Positions 34,581-43,361 are shown, counted from the stretch's first letter. The stretch: 64,000 nt of DNA from DASRWI01 sp035654655 (GCA_035654655.1 DASRWI010000021.1:124001-188000); one strand, 5' to 3'. Notes: a model not told the origin generated them from the sequence alone. Program-made: numbers and translations.

Positions 34581-35012
34581 TCAAGGATTATTTATTTTCT
34601 TTAACACTGCTTCACTAAACTTATCTAAGGTTTCACTATTCAACATTGCAAAAGCTTTTTCTCTTAATATACCCCATTCACCATGAACAGGGCAGGGGTT
34701 TTCTTTACTGCATTTAGGAAAACCTAATACACAGGAACTGAAAATTCCTAAGCCATCAATTGCTTCCACAATTTCAATAAGCTTGATTTTATTTGCAGGC
34801 TTGCCAAGTAAAAAACCACCGCTTTTTCCTTTTCTGGATACTACAATTTTTTTACTTGTTAAGCTCTGTAATATTTTTGAAACGAATTCTTTTGGTATGC
34901 TTAATCTTTTCGAAATATCTTCTGCAGAAACTGCTTCCTGCTCTTTCAATGTCGAAATAAATAAAACAGCCTGTAATCCGTATTCACATTTCTTTGAGAA
35001 TATAACTGTCAT
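34581..35012 (-). CDS. Rrf2-family regulator, NsrR-like
   Basis: 143 residues. The N-terminal winged helix (KKCEYGLQAVLF, SAEDISKRLSIPKEFVSKILQSL, KGKSGGFLLG) is typical of Rrf2. The cluster-binding cysteines are CVLGFPKCSKENPCPVH, three cysteines with spacings of 6 and 6, as in NsrR/IscR-type [Fe-S] regulators. It should sense nitric oxide, redox state or cluster supply. First gene of a unit with the NapH-like protein. A 24-bp palindrome begins at its start codon, suggesting self-repression. Confidence 0.88.
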   Translation of the reverse strand: MTVIFSKKCEYGLQAVLFISTLKEQEAVSAEDISKRLSIPKEFVSKILQSLTSKKIVVSRKGKSGGFLLGKPANKIKLIEIVEAIDGLGIFSSCVLGFPKCSKENPCPVHGEWGILREKAFAMLNSETLDKFSEAVLKKINNP

Positions 35013-35035
35013 AATCGGATAAATTTATCTGATTA
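35012..35035. promoter_or_regulatory. 24-bp palindrome at the Rrf2 gene start
   Basis: TAATC, one variable base, GATAAATTTATC, one variable base, GATTA: symmetric except for one base pair in each arm, with a perfect 12-bp core at 35018-35029. It touches the ATG of the Rrf2 gene and lies between divergent genes, as an autoregulatory operator would. Confidence 0.62.
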
Positions 35036-35096
35036 AAATTATCTTTTTTTTACTATATTGTCAACATTAAATTTAACAGATAAACCTATTAAGAAT

Positions 35097-36239
35097 ATGA
35101 AAAACCTTGTATTACTGTTTCTAATCTTTATACTTATTCAAACTTCTCTATTTTCCCAAAATGCAAATGTTACTGATTATGATGTCCCTATTAGCCGTGC
35201 AAGAACTTTGAGATTTGATGGTTATTGGAACTGGGGACAAAAGGGAAGTGATTCTGTTTTATTTAACAATGCTCAGGCAAATCTTTTATTCAGAGCATTT
35301 TATACTTCACTTCCGATGGCTTGGTTTTTAAATTTAGATGCATCAGGAGGTAAAAGTCTTAGCGAACTTACGCACAACGTAAAATTTGAAGGAAGTTTTA
35401 GAAAATATATTTGGGAAACCGAAGATGTTTTTGCTTTTAATAAATTAAATGCTCAGCACGAACATAGTTATAAGCAAATAGCATCGGACCTGACTGTTGG
35501 TTTTGGTTTTGGAAGATATATAAATGCAACTGCTCTGGCTAAGGCTGTCCGTATTGAGGACCATTTGATTAAAGACAAGGTTATCTCTGAAAGACTTCCA
35601 AAAAAAATCTTAATTGAAATTGCTCATTTAATTGAAAAGCAAAATGAGTATATATCTAATTATGGGGAAATTTATGAAACAAAGTGGCTTGATGATATTG
35701 AACATAAAATAGAAGAATCAAATTTAGTTGCAGATAATAATATTGGTTCACTTGGGACTTTAAGAATGAGACAGGTTTTGTTTAATATTAACGAAAAAGT
35801 TAATGAGCGGTACTATGGATGGGATGTAAACCTTGGAGTTTTATTTCCATTAACTACTGCTGACAAATCCGCCCCAGGAAGACCTAATTTAAATTTAAGT
35901 GGAAGATATTCAGTTCCATTAGGCTGGAAGTTTCAAGTTAATACTGTTGCAGATTTATTCACTCCATTAGATTCAAGTTTCTTTAACAAATTTGGTGTAA
36001 GATTTGGATTAGATTTTATTTACGAGTTAAGCAATAGAGTTAATTTTGTTACTAATTACAGATTATCAGTAGATAAACCACAAGGCAGCAAATCATTAAT
36101 ATCAAATAATTTAGGTGCATCCTTCTGGTATTATATTGAAAATAATATATACTTCACCTTCGCAATAAATTATACAAAGCAGCAAAAACTGGATTCATTC
36201 CTTTCTACAAATGTAGGGATTCAGTATAATTTATTTTAA
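35097..36239 (+). CDS. Exported protein of unknown function, outer-membrane-like
   Basis: 380 residues from the ATG at 35097, chosen because it begins a signal peptide (MKNLVLLFLIFILIQTSLFSQ); an upstream in-frame ATG would add a hydrophilic leader. The mature protein is beta-rich (LRFDGYWNWGQ, KFQVNTVADLF, FWYYIENNIYFTFAINY) with a helical insert near 150-220, and ends in phenylalanine. That suggests an outer-membrane barrel. Divergent from the NsrR-like regulator and sharing its operator region, so it may be regulated with nitrite respiration. Confidence 0.68.
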   Translation: MKNLVLLFLIFILIQTSLFSQNANVTDYDVPISRARTLRFDGYWNWGQKGSDSVLFNNAQANLLFRAFYTSLPMAWFLNLDASGGKSLSELTHNVKFEGSFRKYIWETEDVFAFNKLNAQHEHSYKQIASDLTVGFGFGRYINATALAKAVRIEDHLIKDKVISERLPKKILIEIAHLIEKQNEYISNYGEIYETKWLDDIEHKIEESNLVADNNIGSLGTLRMRQVLFNINEKVNERYYGWDVNLGVLFPLTTADKSAPGRPNLNLSGRYSVPLGWKFQVNTVADLFTPLDSSFFNKFGVRFGLDFIYELSNRVNFVTNYRLSVDKPQGSKSLISNNLGASFWYYIENNIYFTFAINYTKQQKLDSFLSTNVGIQYNLF

Positions 36240-36253
36240 AGAACATAAAAGTA

Positions 36254-36465
36254 CATTGCGATGAGTGAGTCCTCTCCCATAGGGATCCCTTCGGGAGAAC
36301 GAAGAAGTCCCGAAGGGATGGCTATGCCACAATCTCGGGATTTTGAATCATGATTAAAATGATTTCTTAAAGACTGATTTTTGTAGGAAAAAAAATTTGT
36401 CATTGCGATGAGTGAGTCCTCTCCCATAGGGATCCCTTCGGTAGAACGAAGAAGCAATCTCAACC
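36254..36465. repeat. Dispersed palindromic repeat with a 41-bp direct duplication
   Basis: The 41-bp stretch at 36254-36294 recurs exactly at 36401-36441, beginning CATTGCGATGAGTGAGTCC. In the first copy ATCCCTTCGGGA (36285-36296) pairs with TCCCGAAGGGAT (36308-36319), a perfect 12-bp hairpin. GC-rich against its surroundings. Similar CATTGCGA...GAAGCAATCTC elements are dispersed in Bacteroidota genomes. It fills the gap after the barrel gene. Confidence 0.7.
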
Positions 36466-36481
36466 TGAAAGAAAAATTATT

Positions 36482-37018
36482 CTAATCTAATTTATACTTA
36501 ATTGTATCTTCTGATACTAAAGCAGGAGAAAGTTCTTCTGATAATCCATCAATTGGATATTCATCAAAACAATTCTCCAATTTTAATTCAACAAAAAAAT
36601 CATTCCTGGTAATTGACTTAATTCTGTTTTCAGATTTTTGAATTAGCATAATCAATTCAACATCATCAATCCTGGTTTTACCAAATGAAACGGCTTCATT
36701 GTTTTCTATGAATACGTTTAAATTATTTTCATAAGAAATTGAAAGATCATTTAAAATGTGGCTTAAAGTTTCGGGAGAAAATTTTACAACAAGTTTAGGA
36801 GGGAACTTGAACTTCTTTAGATATTTATTTAAAAAAGATTTTCTTATAAGAAATTCTTTATTATTATTAAAGACCTGAAGCGCAATAAACTTCCCCCGGT
36901 TTATAAATTTAAAATCTTCAGAATTAAGTTTGAGGCTTGATTTATCTAAAGATTTTAAATAGTCTATAACAACTTCAGGCCTTTCATTAACAAACTGCCT
37001 TCCCTCAATAAAAAACAT
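36482..37018 (-). CDS. Unknown protein coupled to a DUF6569 gene
   Basis: 178 residues from the ATG at 37018, which follows the stop of the upstream gene by one base (TAAAATG); an earlier ATG at 37042 overlaps that gene by 23 bases and is also possible. Mixed alpha/beta, hydrophilic, no signal or membrane segment, no cysteine cluster. Contains strands such as KFIALQVFNNNKEFLIRKSFLNKYLKKF. I do not recognise a family. Its tight coupling to the DUF6569 gene suggests the two proteins act together. Confidence 0.65.
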   Translation of the reverse strand: MFFIEGRQFVNERPEVVIDYLKSLDKSSLKLNSEDFKFINRGKFIALQVFNNNKEFLIRKSFLNKYLKKFKFPPKLVVKFSPETLSHILNDLSISYENNLNVFIENNEAVSFGKTRIDDVELIMLIQKSENRIKSITRNDFFVELKLENCFDEYPIDGLSEELSPALVSEDTIKYKLD

Positions 37019-37019
37019 T

Positions 37020-37928
37020 TTATTTGTTATTGTAGAATGCACTTAAATGAACAAGATTATTTTTAAAGTTTAACTCTGACCCAACAATTTCACCTTCAAA
37101 TCTTTTCTCAATTCCTTCACCTGCGCCCTTATATTCCTGGTATTCCATTTTATTCAGATTATCAGAAAAATCTAACACCTTAAAGTAACCTTCGGCTTCA
37201 TTGAAATTATTTTCCTTATTCTTAAGGTGAATAACTTCCAATGCTGCACCTTTAATAATCTTCATAAAATATTCCTGATAAATATCTTTTCTATTAAATA
37301 CATCCATCGATAACATTTTCCCCATGTTAAAAAGAGCTAAACCATTGGCTTCAGGATTAGCAGAATATGATTTAATAAATTCTTCTATGCTTGTTCTATT
37401 TCCCTCATAGACATCAAGTAGGTTAGAAGTCTCAGATGATACCTTATGGATTTTTTGATAAGAATTTACATTTGCCCAAACTTTTCCTTGATTTGAATGA
37501 TATGCATTCCCCGAGCGTAAACTTTCAGAAACATCTTTTAACTTTTCACCTCTCATAAAAGTTGGAGCAGCAAGGTCGCAATCAGTAAAGGTATTGCTAA
37601 CTCTCGACCATCTTCCTTGCTCAACACAGCTAACCGGAATGATAGTCTTGGAATTAGGTTTAATTAAAATTGAAGTATTTAAAGTTCTGTTTTGCTTTGC
37701 CCCCATTAGAATATCCCCATCCATCAAGAAGATGTAATTCTCAGATAAATTAAATACAGCAAGATTATTAACTGAACCTCCCTCTGATACTTCCTTTACC
37801 TCAAGCACTTGCTGCTCAATAGCTTTTTTAATACTTATATATTGTAAAGTATCCTGTTGGTCTGTTTTAAATTGAACAACTGAAAGCATTCCATTTTTTT
37901 GAAATTGAACATTTTTTAATACCTGCAT
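37020..37928 (-). CDS. DUF6569 (ARPP-1-like) protein
   Basis: 302 residues from ATG at 37928, which has GAGG five bases upstream; a GTG two codons earlier is not used. The core NLAVFNLSENYIFLMDGDIL, MGAKQNRTLNTSILI, IIPVSCVEQGRW is the signature of the DUF6569/ARPP-1 family, named for association with ADP-ribosylglycohydrolase and rhodanese-phosphatase genes. No function is established. Cytosolic. It sits opposite a WYL regulator, with two inverted repeats between, and is followed by an unknown coupled gene. Confidence 0.75.
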   Translation of the reverse strand: MQVLKNVQFQKNGMLSVVQFKTDQQDTLQYISIKKAIEQQVLEVKEVSEGGSVNNLAVFNLSENYIFLMDGDILMGAKQNRTLNTSILIKPNSKTIIPVSCVEQGRWSRVSNTFTDCDLAAPTFMRGEKLKDVSESLRSGNAYHSNQGKVWANVNSYQKIHKVSSETSNLLDVYEGNRTSIEEFIKSYSANPEANGLALFNMGKMLSMDVFNRKDIYQEYFMKIIKGAALEVIHLKNKENNFNEAEGYFKVLDFSDNLNKMEYQEYKGAGEGIEKRFEGEIVGSELNFKNNLVHLSAFYNNK

Positions 37929-37934
37929 AACCAC

Positions 37935-37998
37935 CTCATAATTTATGATTCAAACATAATATGAGAGGCAGGTTTAAACAGTATCATTTAATGATACT
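37935..37998. promoter_or_regulatory. Two inverted repeats between the WYL and DUF6569 genes
   Basis: 37935-37965: arms CTCATA/TATGAG plus inner TTATG/CATAA. 37980-37998: AGTATCATT, T, AATGATACT, a perfect 9-bp palindrome followed by seven T residues. Either could be the operator of the WYL regulator; the second also looks like a plus-strand terminator. Confidence 0.5.
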
Positions 37999-38061
37999 TT
38001 TTTTGAACCTTAATATTTTTATCATTATTTTAATACTAACATTTGATAAGAGAGGGATAAA

Positions 38062-38925
38062 TTGTTTGATATTAGATCGAAGATAAAAAGGCAAATTGAA
38101 ATTCTTTCATTTTGTATTTCAAACAAGGAAGAAAAAATATCAATATCAGATTTAGCTTTTGAATTTGATGTTGATGAAATTACTATTAAGCGTGACCTTC
38201 AGGACTTACGTTCATATGGAATTGATGTGCATTCAAAGAAAAAAACGGGAGTAAAACTTTGCTGCGACCTGAATGATGATATGCTAAAAAATATCATTTT
38301 GCAGTTTGTTGGTTTAAGTTATACCGATGCTTCCATTGACCGCTCAACAATGCTTCTTGTTTCAAAGTATAATAATAATGCCTTAATCTATATGGTTAAG
38401 CTGCAATACTGTATTGATAATTCAAAATCAGCAATAATTTCTTATAATAAATTGGGAAATGAAGTAACAAAGAATATAAAGATAAATCCAGTTCGTATTT
38501 TCCAAAGCGAAAATACCTGGAGAGTTTTATCTTTAAATGGTGGAAGTATTAAGCAATACCGGATGGATAAAATAGAAGATATCACTTTAACTGATGAAAC
38601 CTTTGGACCTATCCCGAAAGAAAAGGTCGAAGAACTTTTTGAAAATTCATGGAAAAGTTTTTTAAGCAAAAATAAATACAAAGTTAAATTGGAATTTTCT
38701 GAAGAATGGGCCGAAAGAATTTTACCTAGAATGTGGATTGCAAATCAAAAAATAACTCAGGTACCTGATGGTAAAATATTATTTGAAGTAACTGTTAATA
38801 GTTTAAATGAGATAAACAGCTGGATAGTCAGCAGAGGACGAGGATGCAAAGTTCTTGAACCACAAGAGCTTAAAGAAATGGTTATGAATACTGCTGCAGA
38901 TGTATTGGGAAATTATAAAAATTAA
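38062..38925 (+). CDS. HTH-WYL transcriptional regulator
   Basis: 287 residues, TTG start supported by AGAGGGA six bases upstream. N-terminal HTH with ISDLAFEFDVDEITIKRDLQDL, then a WYL domain from about 120 (IISYNKLGNEVTKNIKINPVRIFQSENTWRVLS, YRMDKIEDITLTDETF) and the C-terminal WCX-like extension. WYL proteins bind ligands, often nucleotides or nucleic acid fragments, and regulate stress and defence genes. It is divergent from the DUF6569 pair and probably controls it. Its 3' end overlaps the convergent glycosyltransferase gene by 4 bases. Confidence 0.86.
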   Translation: MFDIRSKIKRQIEILSFCISNKEEKISISDLAFEFDVDEITIKRDLQDLRSYGIDVHSKKKTGVKLCCDLNDDMLKNIILQFVGLSYTDASIDRSTMLLVSKYNNNALIYMVKLQYCIDNSKSAIISYNKLGNEVTKNIKINPVRIFQSENTWRVLSLNGGSIKQYRMDKIEDITLTDETFGPIPKEKVEELFENSWKSFLSKNKYKVKLEFSEEWAERILPRMWIANQKITQVPDGKILFEVTVNSLNEINSWIVSRGRGCKVLEPQELKEMVMNTAADVLGNYKN

Positions 38926-40046
38926 TGCAGAATAGTAATCTTCAATTTATTCACTTTATCTAAAACCATCTTGGATGAAATTAAATCCATACAGTTCGGA
39001 CTTTTAGCGCATTCATTTAAATAACAAACAAGACATTCCATATCAGGATAAACTTTTTCAATTAATCCATAATCTTCAATCTCGTTGTAGGAGGTTGGTC
39101 CGAATAAGCAAATAGTTTTTTTACCTAACGCAGCAGCAGCGTGTAAGGCAAGAGTATCGCCTGTAATAACTATGTCTGGTAGACTCATCAAAGCAAAAAA
39201 TTCTCTAAGCGAATTATCTGAGCCTGTATCAATCATATCAGGAAAAACTTTTTTCAATTGTTCATTCTGTTCCTGCTCTTCTTTACCGCCATATAAAAGA
39301 ATACCAACATTATCTGTTTTCTTTAATTCTTTTATAAGTTCAATAAATCCTTCTAATCTCCACTGCTTTAGCTTCCATCTTTTGCTTGAACCTGAATTTA
39401 TACCAAGAAGATAATCATATTTAGTGAGGTTATTCTTAATGCAGAAATCCTTTGCAAAGTTTTGTTCATCTTCCGTTATGTTAACAATAATTTTTCCCTG
39501 CTTGTAATCAAGACCAGCAATCTCGTGGATTATCTGTTGATAAGTTTTTGTATTCTTCTTCTTTAATTGGTCGAATGCTCCCATTTCAAGCCACTCCACT
39601 GCATTATCATCGAGAGGTTCAATCTTGCCAAGAGAATTAAGAATGTAACCCTTCTTTTCATCTGCATTAACAATTGAAGCTAATGATGCACTTGTAGGAG
39701 ATGCATCAGGATGAATCATTAAATTATATTTTGTCGATAATAATATTGCGGTCAACTCCGGACTTTCAATTGTAAGCACTTCATCAACTAAAGGATTATT
39801 CTTAAAAATATCTTTTGCATTATTCTTTGTTAACCAGGTAATAAAAGAATCAGGATATTTTTCTTTTAGTGCGTGCAAAATAGAAGTGGTTCTTAAAACA
39901 TCACCTAAAGCATCAAGTTTGATTATTAAAATCTTAAAAGCAACAGGAGAGTAATGACCGCAAGAATCGCATATTGCACCTTCGTGCTTATTGAACCAGC
40001 AAGGCTTATCACCCGGAAAATGTCTGCAGTCATTTTTTAAAATCAT
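38922..40046 (-). CDS. Glycosyltransferase family 9 (heptosyltransferase-like)
   Basis: 374 residues. An N-terminal cysteine segment (CRHFPGDKPCWFNKHEGAICDSCGHY) resembling a zinc site precedes the GT-B fold. ILIIKLDALGDVLRTTSIL is the family-9 opening, with the conserved LGD acid, and VITGDTLALHAAAALGKKTICLFGPT the nucleotide-sugar site. These cytosolic enzymes add heptose or related sugars to lipopolysaccharide core. A second Cys set (CLVCYLNECAKSPNC) lies near the end. It follows the GT4 gene by 3 bases. Confidence 0.86.
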   Translation of the reverse strand: MILKNDCRHFPGDKPCWFNKHEGAICDSCGHYSPVAFKILIIKLDALGDVLRTTSILHALKEKYPDSFITWLTKNNAKDIFKNNPLVDEVLTIESPELTAILLSTKYNLMIHPDASPTSASLASIVNADEKKGYILNSLGKIEPLDDNAVEWLEMGAFDQLKKKNTKTYQQIIHEIAGLDYKQGKIIVNITEDEQNFAKDFCIKNNLTKYDYLLGINSGSSKRWKLKQWRLEGFIELIKELKKTDNVGILLYGGKEEQEQNEQLKKVFPDMIDTGSDNSLREFFALMSLPDIVITGDTLALHAAAALGKKTICLFGPTSYNEIEDYGLIEKVYPDMECLVCYLNECAKSPNCMDLISSKMVLDKVNKLKITILH

Positions 40047-40049
40047 TTA

Positions 40050-41195
40050 CTATCTATCCTCAATTATCTTTTTGAAAAGATTATGAATATCAAAAAATTT
40101 ATTATTCTTTATTTTATTGCTAATGTTCTCACTAAAGTTAACATTCTTATATGTATCAAAAAACCTAATAATTCCTTCAGCAATTTTTTCTGAAGATTCA
40201 GGTTCAACAATAACTCCGGTCTTACCTTCATCTACAAATTCAGTCAATCCGCCAACATTAGTAACCACAACAGGTTTCAAAAATCCATATGCAACATTAA
40301 GGATACCGCTTTGAGTTGCACTTCTATAAGGAAGAACAACAAGGTCAGACACTGCATAATACTCTTCTACATCCTCATTAGGAACAAATTTATTTATAAA
40401 TACTACTTTATCATCCAGTTTAAGTTCCTTAATAATGGAGTTATAGGTTACAGGATTATCATAAGATTCACCAACTACCAGTAACCTCATTTCAGGATAT
40501 TTTTCAAGCAGCATCGGCATTGCTTTAATGAGCAAGTCTAAACCTTTATATTTTCGAATATACCCAAAGAACAAAACAACCTTATTATCAGGAGAAAATC
40601 CAAATTTTTCCTTATTAAATTCCTTGTTACTTTCACTTATGTAGCAGTCATAAATAGGCAATTCAGATAAATAAATTGGTTTATTTTTTGCAAATTCTTT
40701 TACTTCAGATTCTACTTTTTCAGATAAAGTTAAAAAACCTGAAGAATTAGCTAAACCCAATTTTGTTAAAGTTCTATCCACAATATTAGCTTCGTGAGAG
40801 ACTACATTTTCAGTAATAAAGAAGATTTTATTTCCTAATTTCTTTTTAATTAATGAAGAAATTCCAAAATGAACAGGTCCAAAGAAAGGATGCCACCAAT
40901 CGAAAACTACTAAATCCGGATTTTCTTCAATAATATCATTGGCTACTTTAATCCAGTTAAATGGATTTATGGAATTCACCTTTCGTTCATTGGGAGCTTT
41001 TTTAATTACTGTATTGCTCTGGTCATATTGGGTAGTCCCGGGGAACAGGATAGATGGATATAAAAGCTTATAATTAAAAACCTTAACATTAAAATGCTTT
41101 TCAAGAGCCTCATACAAATGAGAAATAAAAAGAGAATTTCCGCCTCTATAGGGATAAGCAGGACCAATAATTATTATTTTTTTTCTTTTTTCCAA
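40050..41195 (-). CDS. Glycosyltransferase family 4
   Basis: 381 residues, TTG start (no in-frame ATG nearby gives the first strand). IIIIGPAYPYRGGNSLFISHLY is the N-terminal loop of GT4 enzymes; VVLFFGYIRKYKGLDLLIKAM and VLPYRSATQSGILNVAYGFLKPVV contain the EX7E-type nucleotide-sugar site in a modified form. It transfers a sugar from an activated donor to a surface glycan. First of a two-gene unit with the GT9 gene. Acceptor unknown. Confidence 0.84.
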   Translation of the reverse strand: MEKRKKIIIIGPAYPYRGGNSLFISHLYEALEKHFNVKVFNYKLLYPSILFPGTTQYDQSNTVIKKAPNERKVNSINPFNWIKVANDIIEENPDLVVFDWWHPFFGPVHFGISSLIKKKLGNKIFFITENVVSHEANIVDRTLTKLGLANSSGFLTLSEKVESEVKEFAKNKPIYLSELPIYDCYISESNKEFNKEKFGFSPDNKVVLFFGYIRKYKGLDLLIKAMPMLLEKYPEMRLLVVGESYDNPVTYNSIIKELKLDDKVVFINKFVPNEDVEEYYAVSDLVVLPYRSATQSGILNVAYGFLKPVVVTNVGGLTEFVDEGKTGVIVEPESSEKIAEGIIRFFDTYKNVNFSENISNKIKNNKFFDIHNLFKKIIEDR

Positions 41196-41319
41196 AAAAT
41201 GCAGTATTTAATAAAACAATTTCAAAATATACTTAATTTATTTGTTCATATAAACAGTAAAAAGAGGAATAAATTTCTTTAACGTCTTTTGTCTTGATAC
41301 AAAAAAAGCAAAAAATCAA

Positions 41320-41454
41320 GCCTGATGAAAAATGTAGCTAAAAATGATTATGCTACGCTAAAACAAAACAACTCGTCGTCCTTCGGACTCCTCAAACAGA
41401 TTTTGTTTTTTAGCGCTCCGCTAATCATTTTCTTAACGCCATTTTTCATAGGGC
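41320..41454. mobile_element. 135-bp fold-back element
   Basis: Ends read CCTGATGAAAAATG and CATTTTTCATAGGG, an imperfect inverted pair (12 of 14), with further inner pairs AATGATTA/TAATCATT and CTAAAACAAAA/TTTTGTTTTTTAG around a GTCCTTCGGAC hairpin. No ORF. It lies in the 409-base gap before the small membrane peptide gene; the rest of the gap (41196-41319, 41455-41604) is AT-rich with no feature I can name. Confidence 0.55.
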
Positions 41455-41604
41455 ATTTATTATAATTTAGACATTTAAATCAAAGTGACATCTTCTCTCT
41501 TCAATTCTAAAATTATCTTTTCCGTGACTAACAACAAACATTAACTTTATGGCAAACTCTATTTTAACTCATCAAAATTTTAGAACACTTAAGCAGGTAA
41601 AAAT

Positions 41605-41724
41605 ATGAAATTACACGATTACGATTTAAAAATTGAAAATAGAAAAGAATACGGCCTTGGAATGACTGCTTATGTGGTTCTTTCTTTATTATTTAGCCTG
41701 GTATATTTTTTAACAAACCTTTAA
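41605..41724 (+). CDS. Unannotated 39-residue membrane peptide
   Basis: Open frame of 40 codons: MKLHDYDLKIENRKEYGLGM followed by TAYVVLSLLFSLVYFLTNL, one transmembrane helix after a charged N-terminal part. It has its own strong terminator 22 bases downstream and stands alone in a 650-base gap on the opposite strand to both neighbours. That arrangement makes a real small gene likely. Function unknown; small inner-membrane peptides often modify a larger complex. Confidence 0.6.
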   Translation: MKLHDYDLKIENRKEYGLGMTAYVVLSLLFSLVYFLTNL

Positions 41725-41745
41725 GACTACCAAATATTTTTTATT

Positions 41746-41772
41746 AAAGCAAACCTTTGGTTTGCTTTTTTT
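41746..41772 (+). terminator. Terminator of the 39-residue peptide gene
   Basis: AAAGCAAACC, loop TTT, GGTTTGCTTT, then a T-rich run: a canonical intrinsic terminator on the plus strand. Confidence 0.85.
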
Positions 41773-41784
41773 GTTTTAAAATAA

Positions 41785-41818
41785 AAAGAGGTTTAGCCGA
41801 ATTCGGCTAAACCTCTTT
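41785..41818 (-). terminator. Perfect 17-bp palindrome, terminator of the MoxR gene
   Basis: AAAGAGGTTTAGCCGAA and its exact complement, 34 bases without a loop, 25 bases after the MoxR-like stop and followed on the minus strand by TTTTTATTTT. In RNA the centre would open to a short loop. Confidence 0.75.
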
Positions 41819-41842
41819 ACTCCACCTTAAGCAAATAACACA

Positions 41843-43348
41843 TTATTTAAAAAAGTCATTATTTAATTCTTCATCTTCTTCGTCTGTCATTGTTAACATC
41901 GAGCTTAGCATATCCTTAAATTGCAATCCTGAATCAACGTGTAGTTTACTTATAAGTGAATATTCTGAAAGCCCATGCAGAGCAAATTCCATATACAATA
42001 ATTTTTCTTTTTCATCTTTAATATGAGGTGCATATTTTGGTAATAATTCTTTTAATCCCGGTATCTTCATCAAACTTTTCTCATATTCTTTTGTAGATGA
42101 ATTCATATAAAGGTCGAGTAAATTTCCTTTTCCAAACCAATTTATAATAATTTGATATGGATTTACTTCTTGTATCTTTTTTAATTTTTCCGGAATAGGG
42201 AAGTGTGCAGCAAACAATGTCCTTATTGCTTTACCAATTAAAATATGTGCGACTTTGGCAGGGCCTTCCTGTTCACCTTCATATACTAATTCTATTTTGC
42301 CTGTAATAGAAGGAATAATACCATATATATCTGTAATTCTTAAATTAGTTTCAGTCTCATTATTTATTATCATTCTTCTTTCAGCAGCTGAAATTAAGTT
42401 CTCGTAAGCTGAAATTGTTAATCTTGCAGAGACACCACTCTTTGAATCAATATATTCACTTCCTCTTGCTTCAAATGCAACCTGTTCAATTAAATCTTCA
42501 AGCAAAGTGCTTGATTTTACTGATACCTTTTGGTCATCTGCCAAATCAGCTTCCTGCTTTGTAATTTCTTTTGATATTTGAACTGTTCTTGGATAGTGAG
42601 TTAATATTTGACTATCAATTCTATCTTTTAAAGGAGTAACAATTGAACCTCTATTTGTATAGTCTTCAGGATTTGCAGTAAATACAAATTGAATATCAAG
42701 AGGCAGTCTTACCTTAAATCCTCTAATCTGAATATCATTCTCCTGCAGGATATTAAATAAAGATACTTGTATTCTTGCCTGAAGGTCCGGTAATTCATTG
42801 ATAACAAAAATTCCACGATGAGAGCGGGGAATAAGTCCAAAGTGAATTACTCTCTCATCAGAATAAGGTAATTTTAAAGCTGCAGCTTTAATCGGGTCAA
42901 CATCACCAATCAAGTCAGCTACAGAAACATCAGGAGTTGCAAGCTTTTCTGTATATCTTTCTGAGCGATGCATCCAACTGATTTTTGTATTATCTCCATC
43001 CTTTTCGATTATATCTCTGGCAACTCTTGATAGAGGTAATAGTGGGTCATCGTTTAATTCACTTCCTTCAACTACTGGAATATATTCATCCAAAAGGTTG
43101 ATTAACAATCTTGCAATTCTTGTTTTAGCCTGTCCTCTTAAACCTAATAATATAATATTATGCTTAGATAAAATTGCAGTTTGTAATTCTGGAATAACTG
43201 TTTCATCATAACCTAAAATTCCATTGAAGGTATTTTCATTTTCTCTCAGGCGGCAGATTAAATTTGCTCTTAATTCTTCTTTAATTGAACGGGGTTGATA
43301 ACCGCTCTTCTTCAAATCTCCTAAAGTTTTTATATCTAAATAATCCAT
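41843..43348 (-). CDS. MoxR/ChlI-type AAA+ ATPase
   Basis: 501 residues from the ATG at 43348, chosen because AAAGG lies seven bases upstream and it starts 13 bases after the VWA stop; an earlier start at 43402 would overlap. Walker A is GLRGQAKT near residue 75, Walker B region GIFVINELPDL, sensor segment FVFTANPEDYTNRGSIVTPLKDRID. This matches magnesium-chelatase I-like ATPases that work with VWA partners. It is probably a metal-insertion or chaperone machine; no chelatase H subunit is present, so not chlorophyll synthesis. Cytosolic. Confidence 0.85.
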   Translation of the reverse strand: MDYLDIKTLGDLKKSGYQPRSIKEELRANLICRLRENENTFNGILGYDETVIPELQTAILSKHNIILLGLRGQAKTRIARLLINLLDEYIPVVEGSELNDDPLLPLSRVARDIIEKDGDNTKISWMHRSERYTEKLATPDVSVADLIGDVDPIKAAALKLPYSDERVIHFGLIPRSHRGIFVINELPDLQARIQVSLFNILQENDIQIRGFKVRLPLDIQFVFTANPEDYTNRGSIVTPLKDRIDSQILTHYPRTVQISKEITKQEADLADDQKVSVKSSTLLEDLIEQVAFEARGSEYIDSKSGVSARLTISAYENLISAAERRMIINNETETNLRITDIYGIIPSITGKIELVYEGEQEGPAKVAHILIGKAIRTLFAAHFPIPEKLKKIQEVNPYQIIINWFGKGNLLDLYMNSSTKEYEKSLMKIPGLKELLPKYAPHIKDEKEKLLYMEFALHGLSEYSLISKLHVDSGLQFKDMLSSMLTMTDEEDEELNNDFFK

Positions 43349-43361
43349 ATTAAAGCCTTTA

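Noticed and set aside
36236..36463. Minus-strand 75-codon frame
   Set aside because: It consists of the two copies of the palindromic repeat; the peptide repeats itself for that reason and has no ribosome site.
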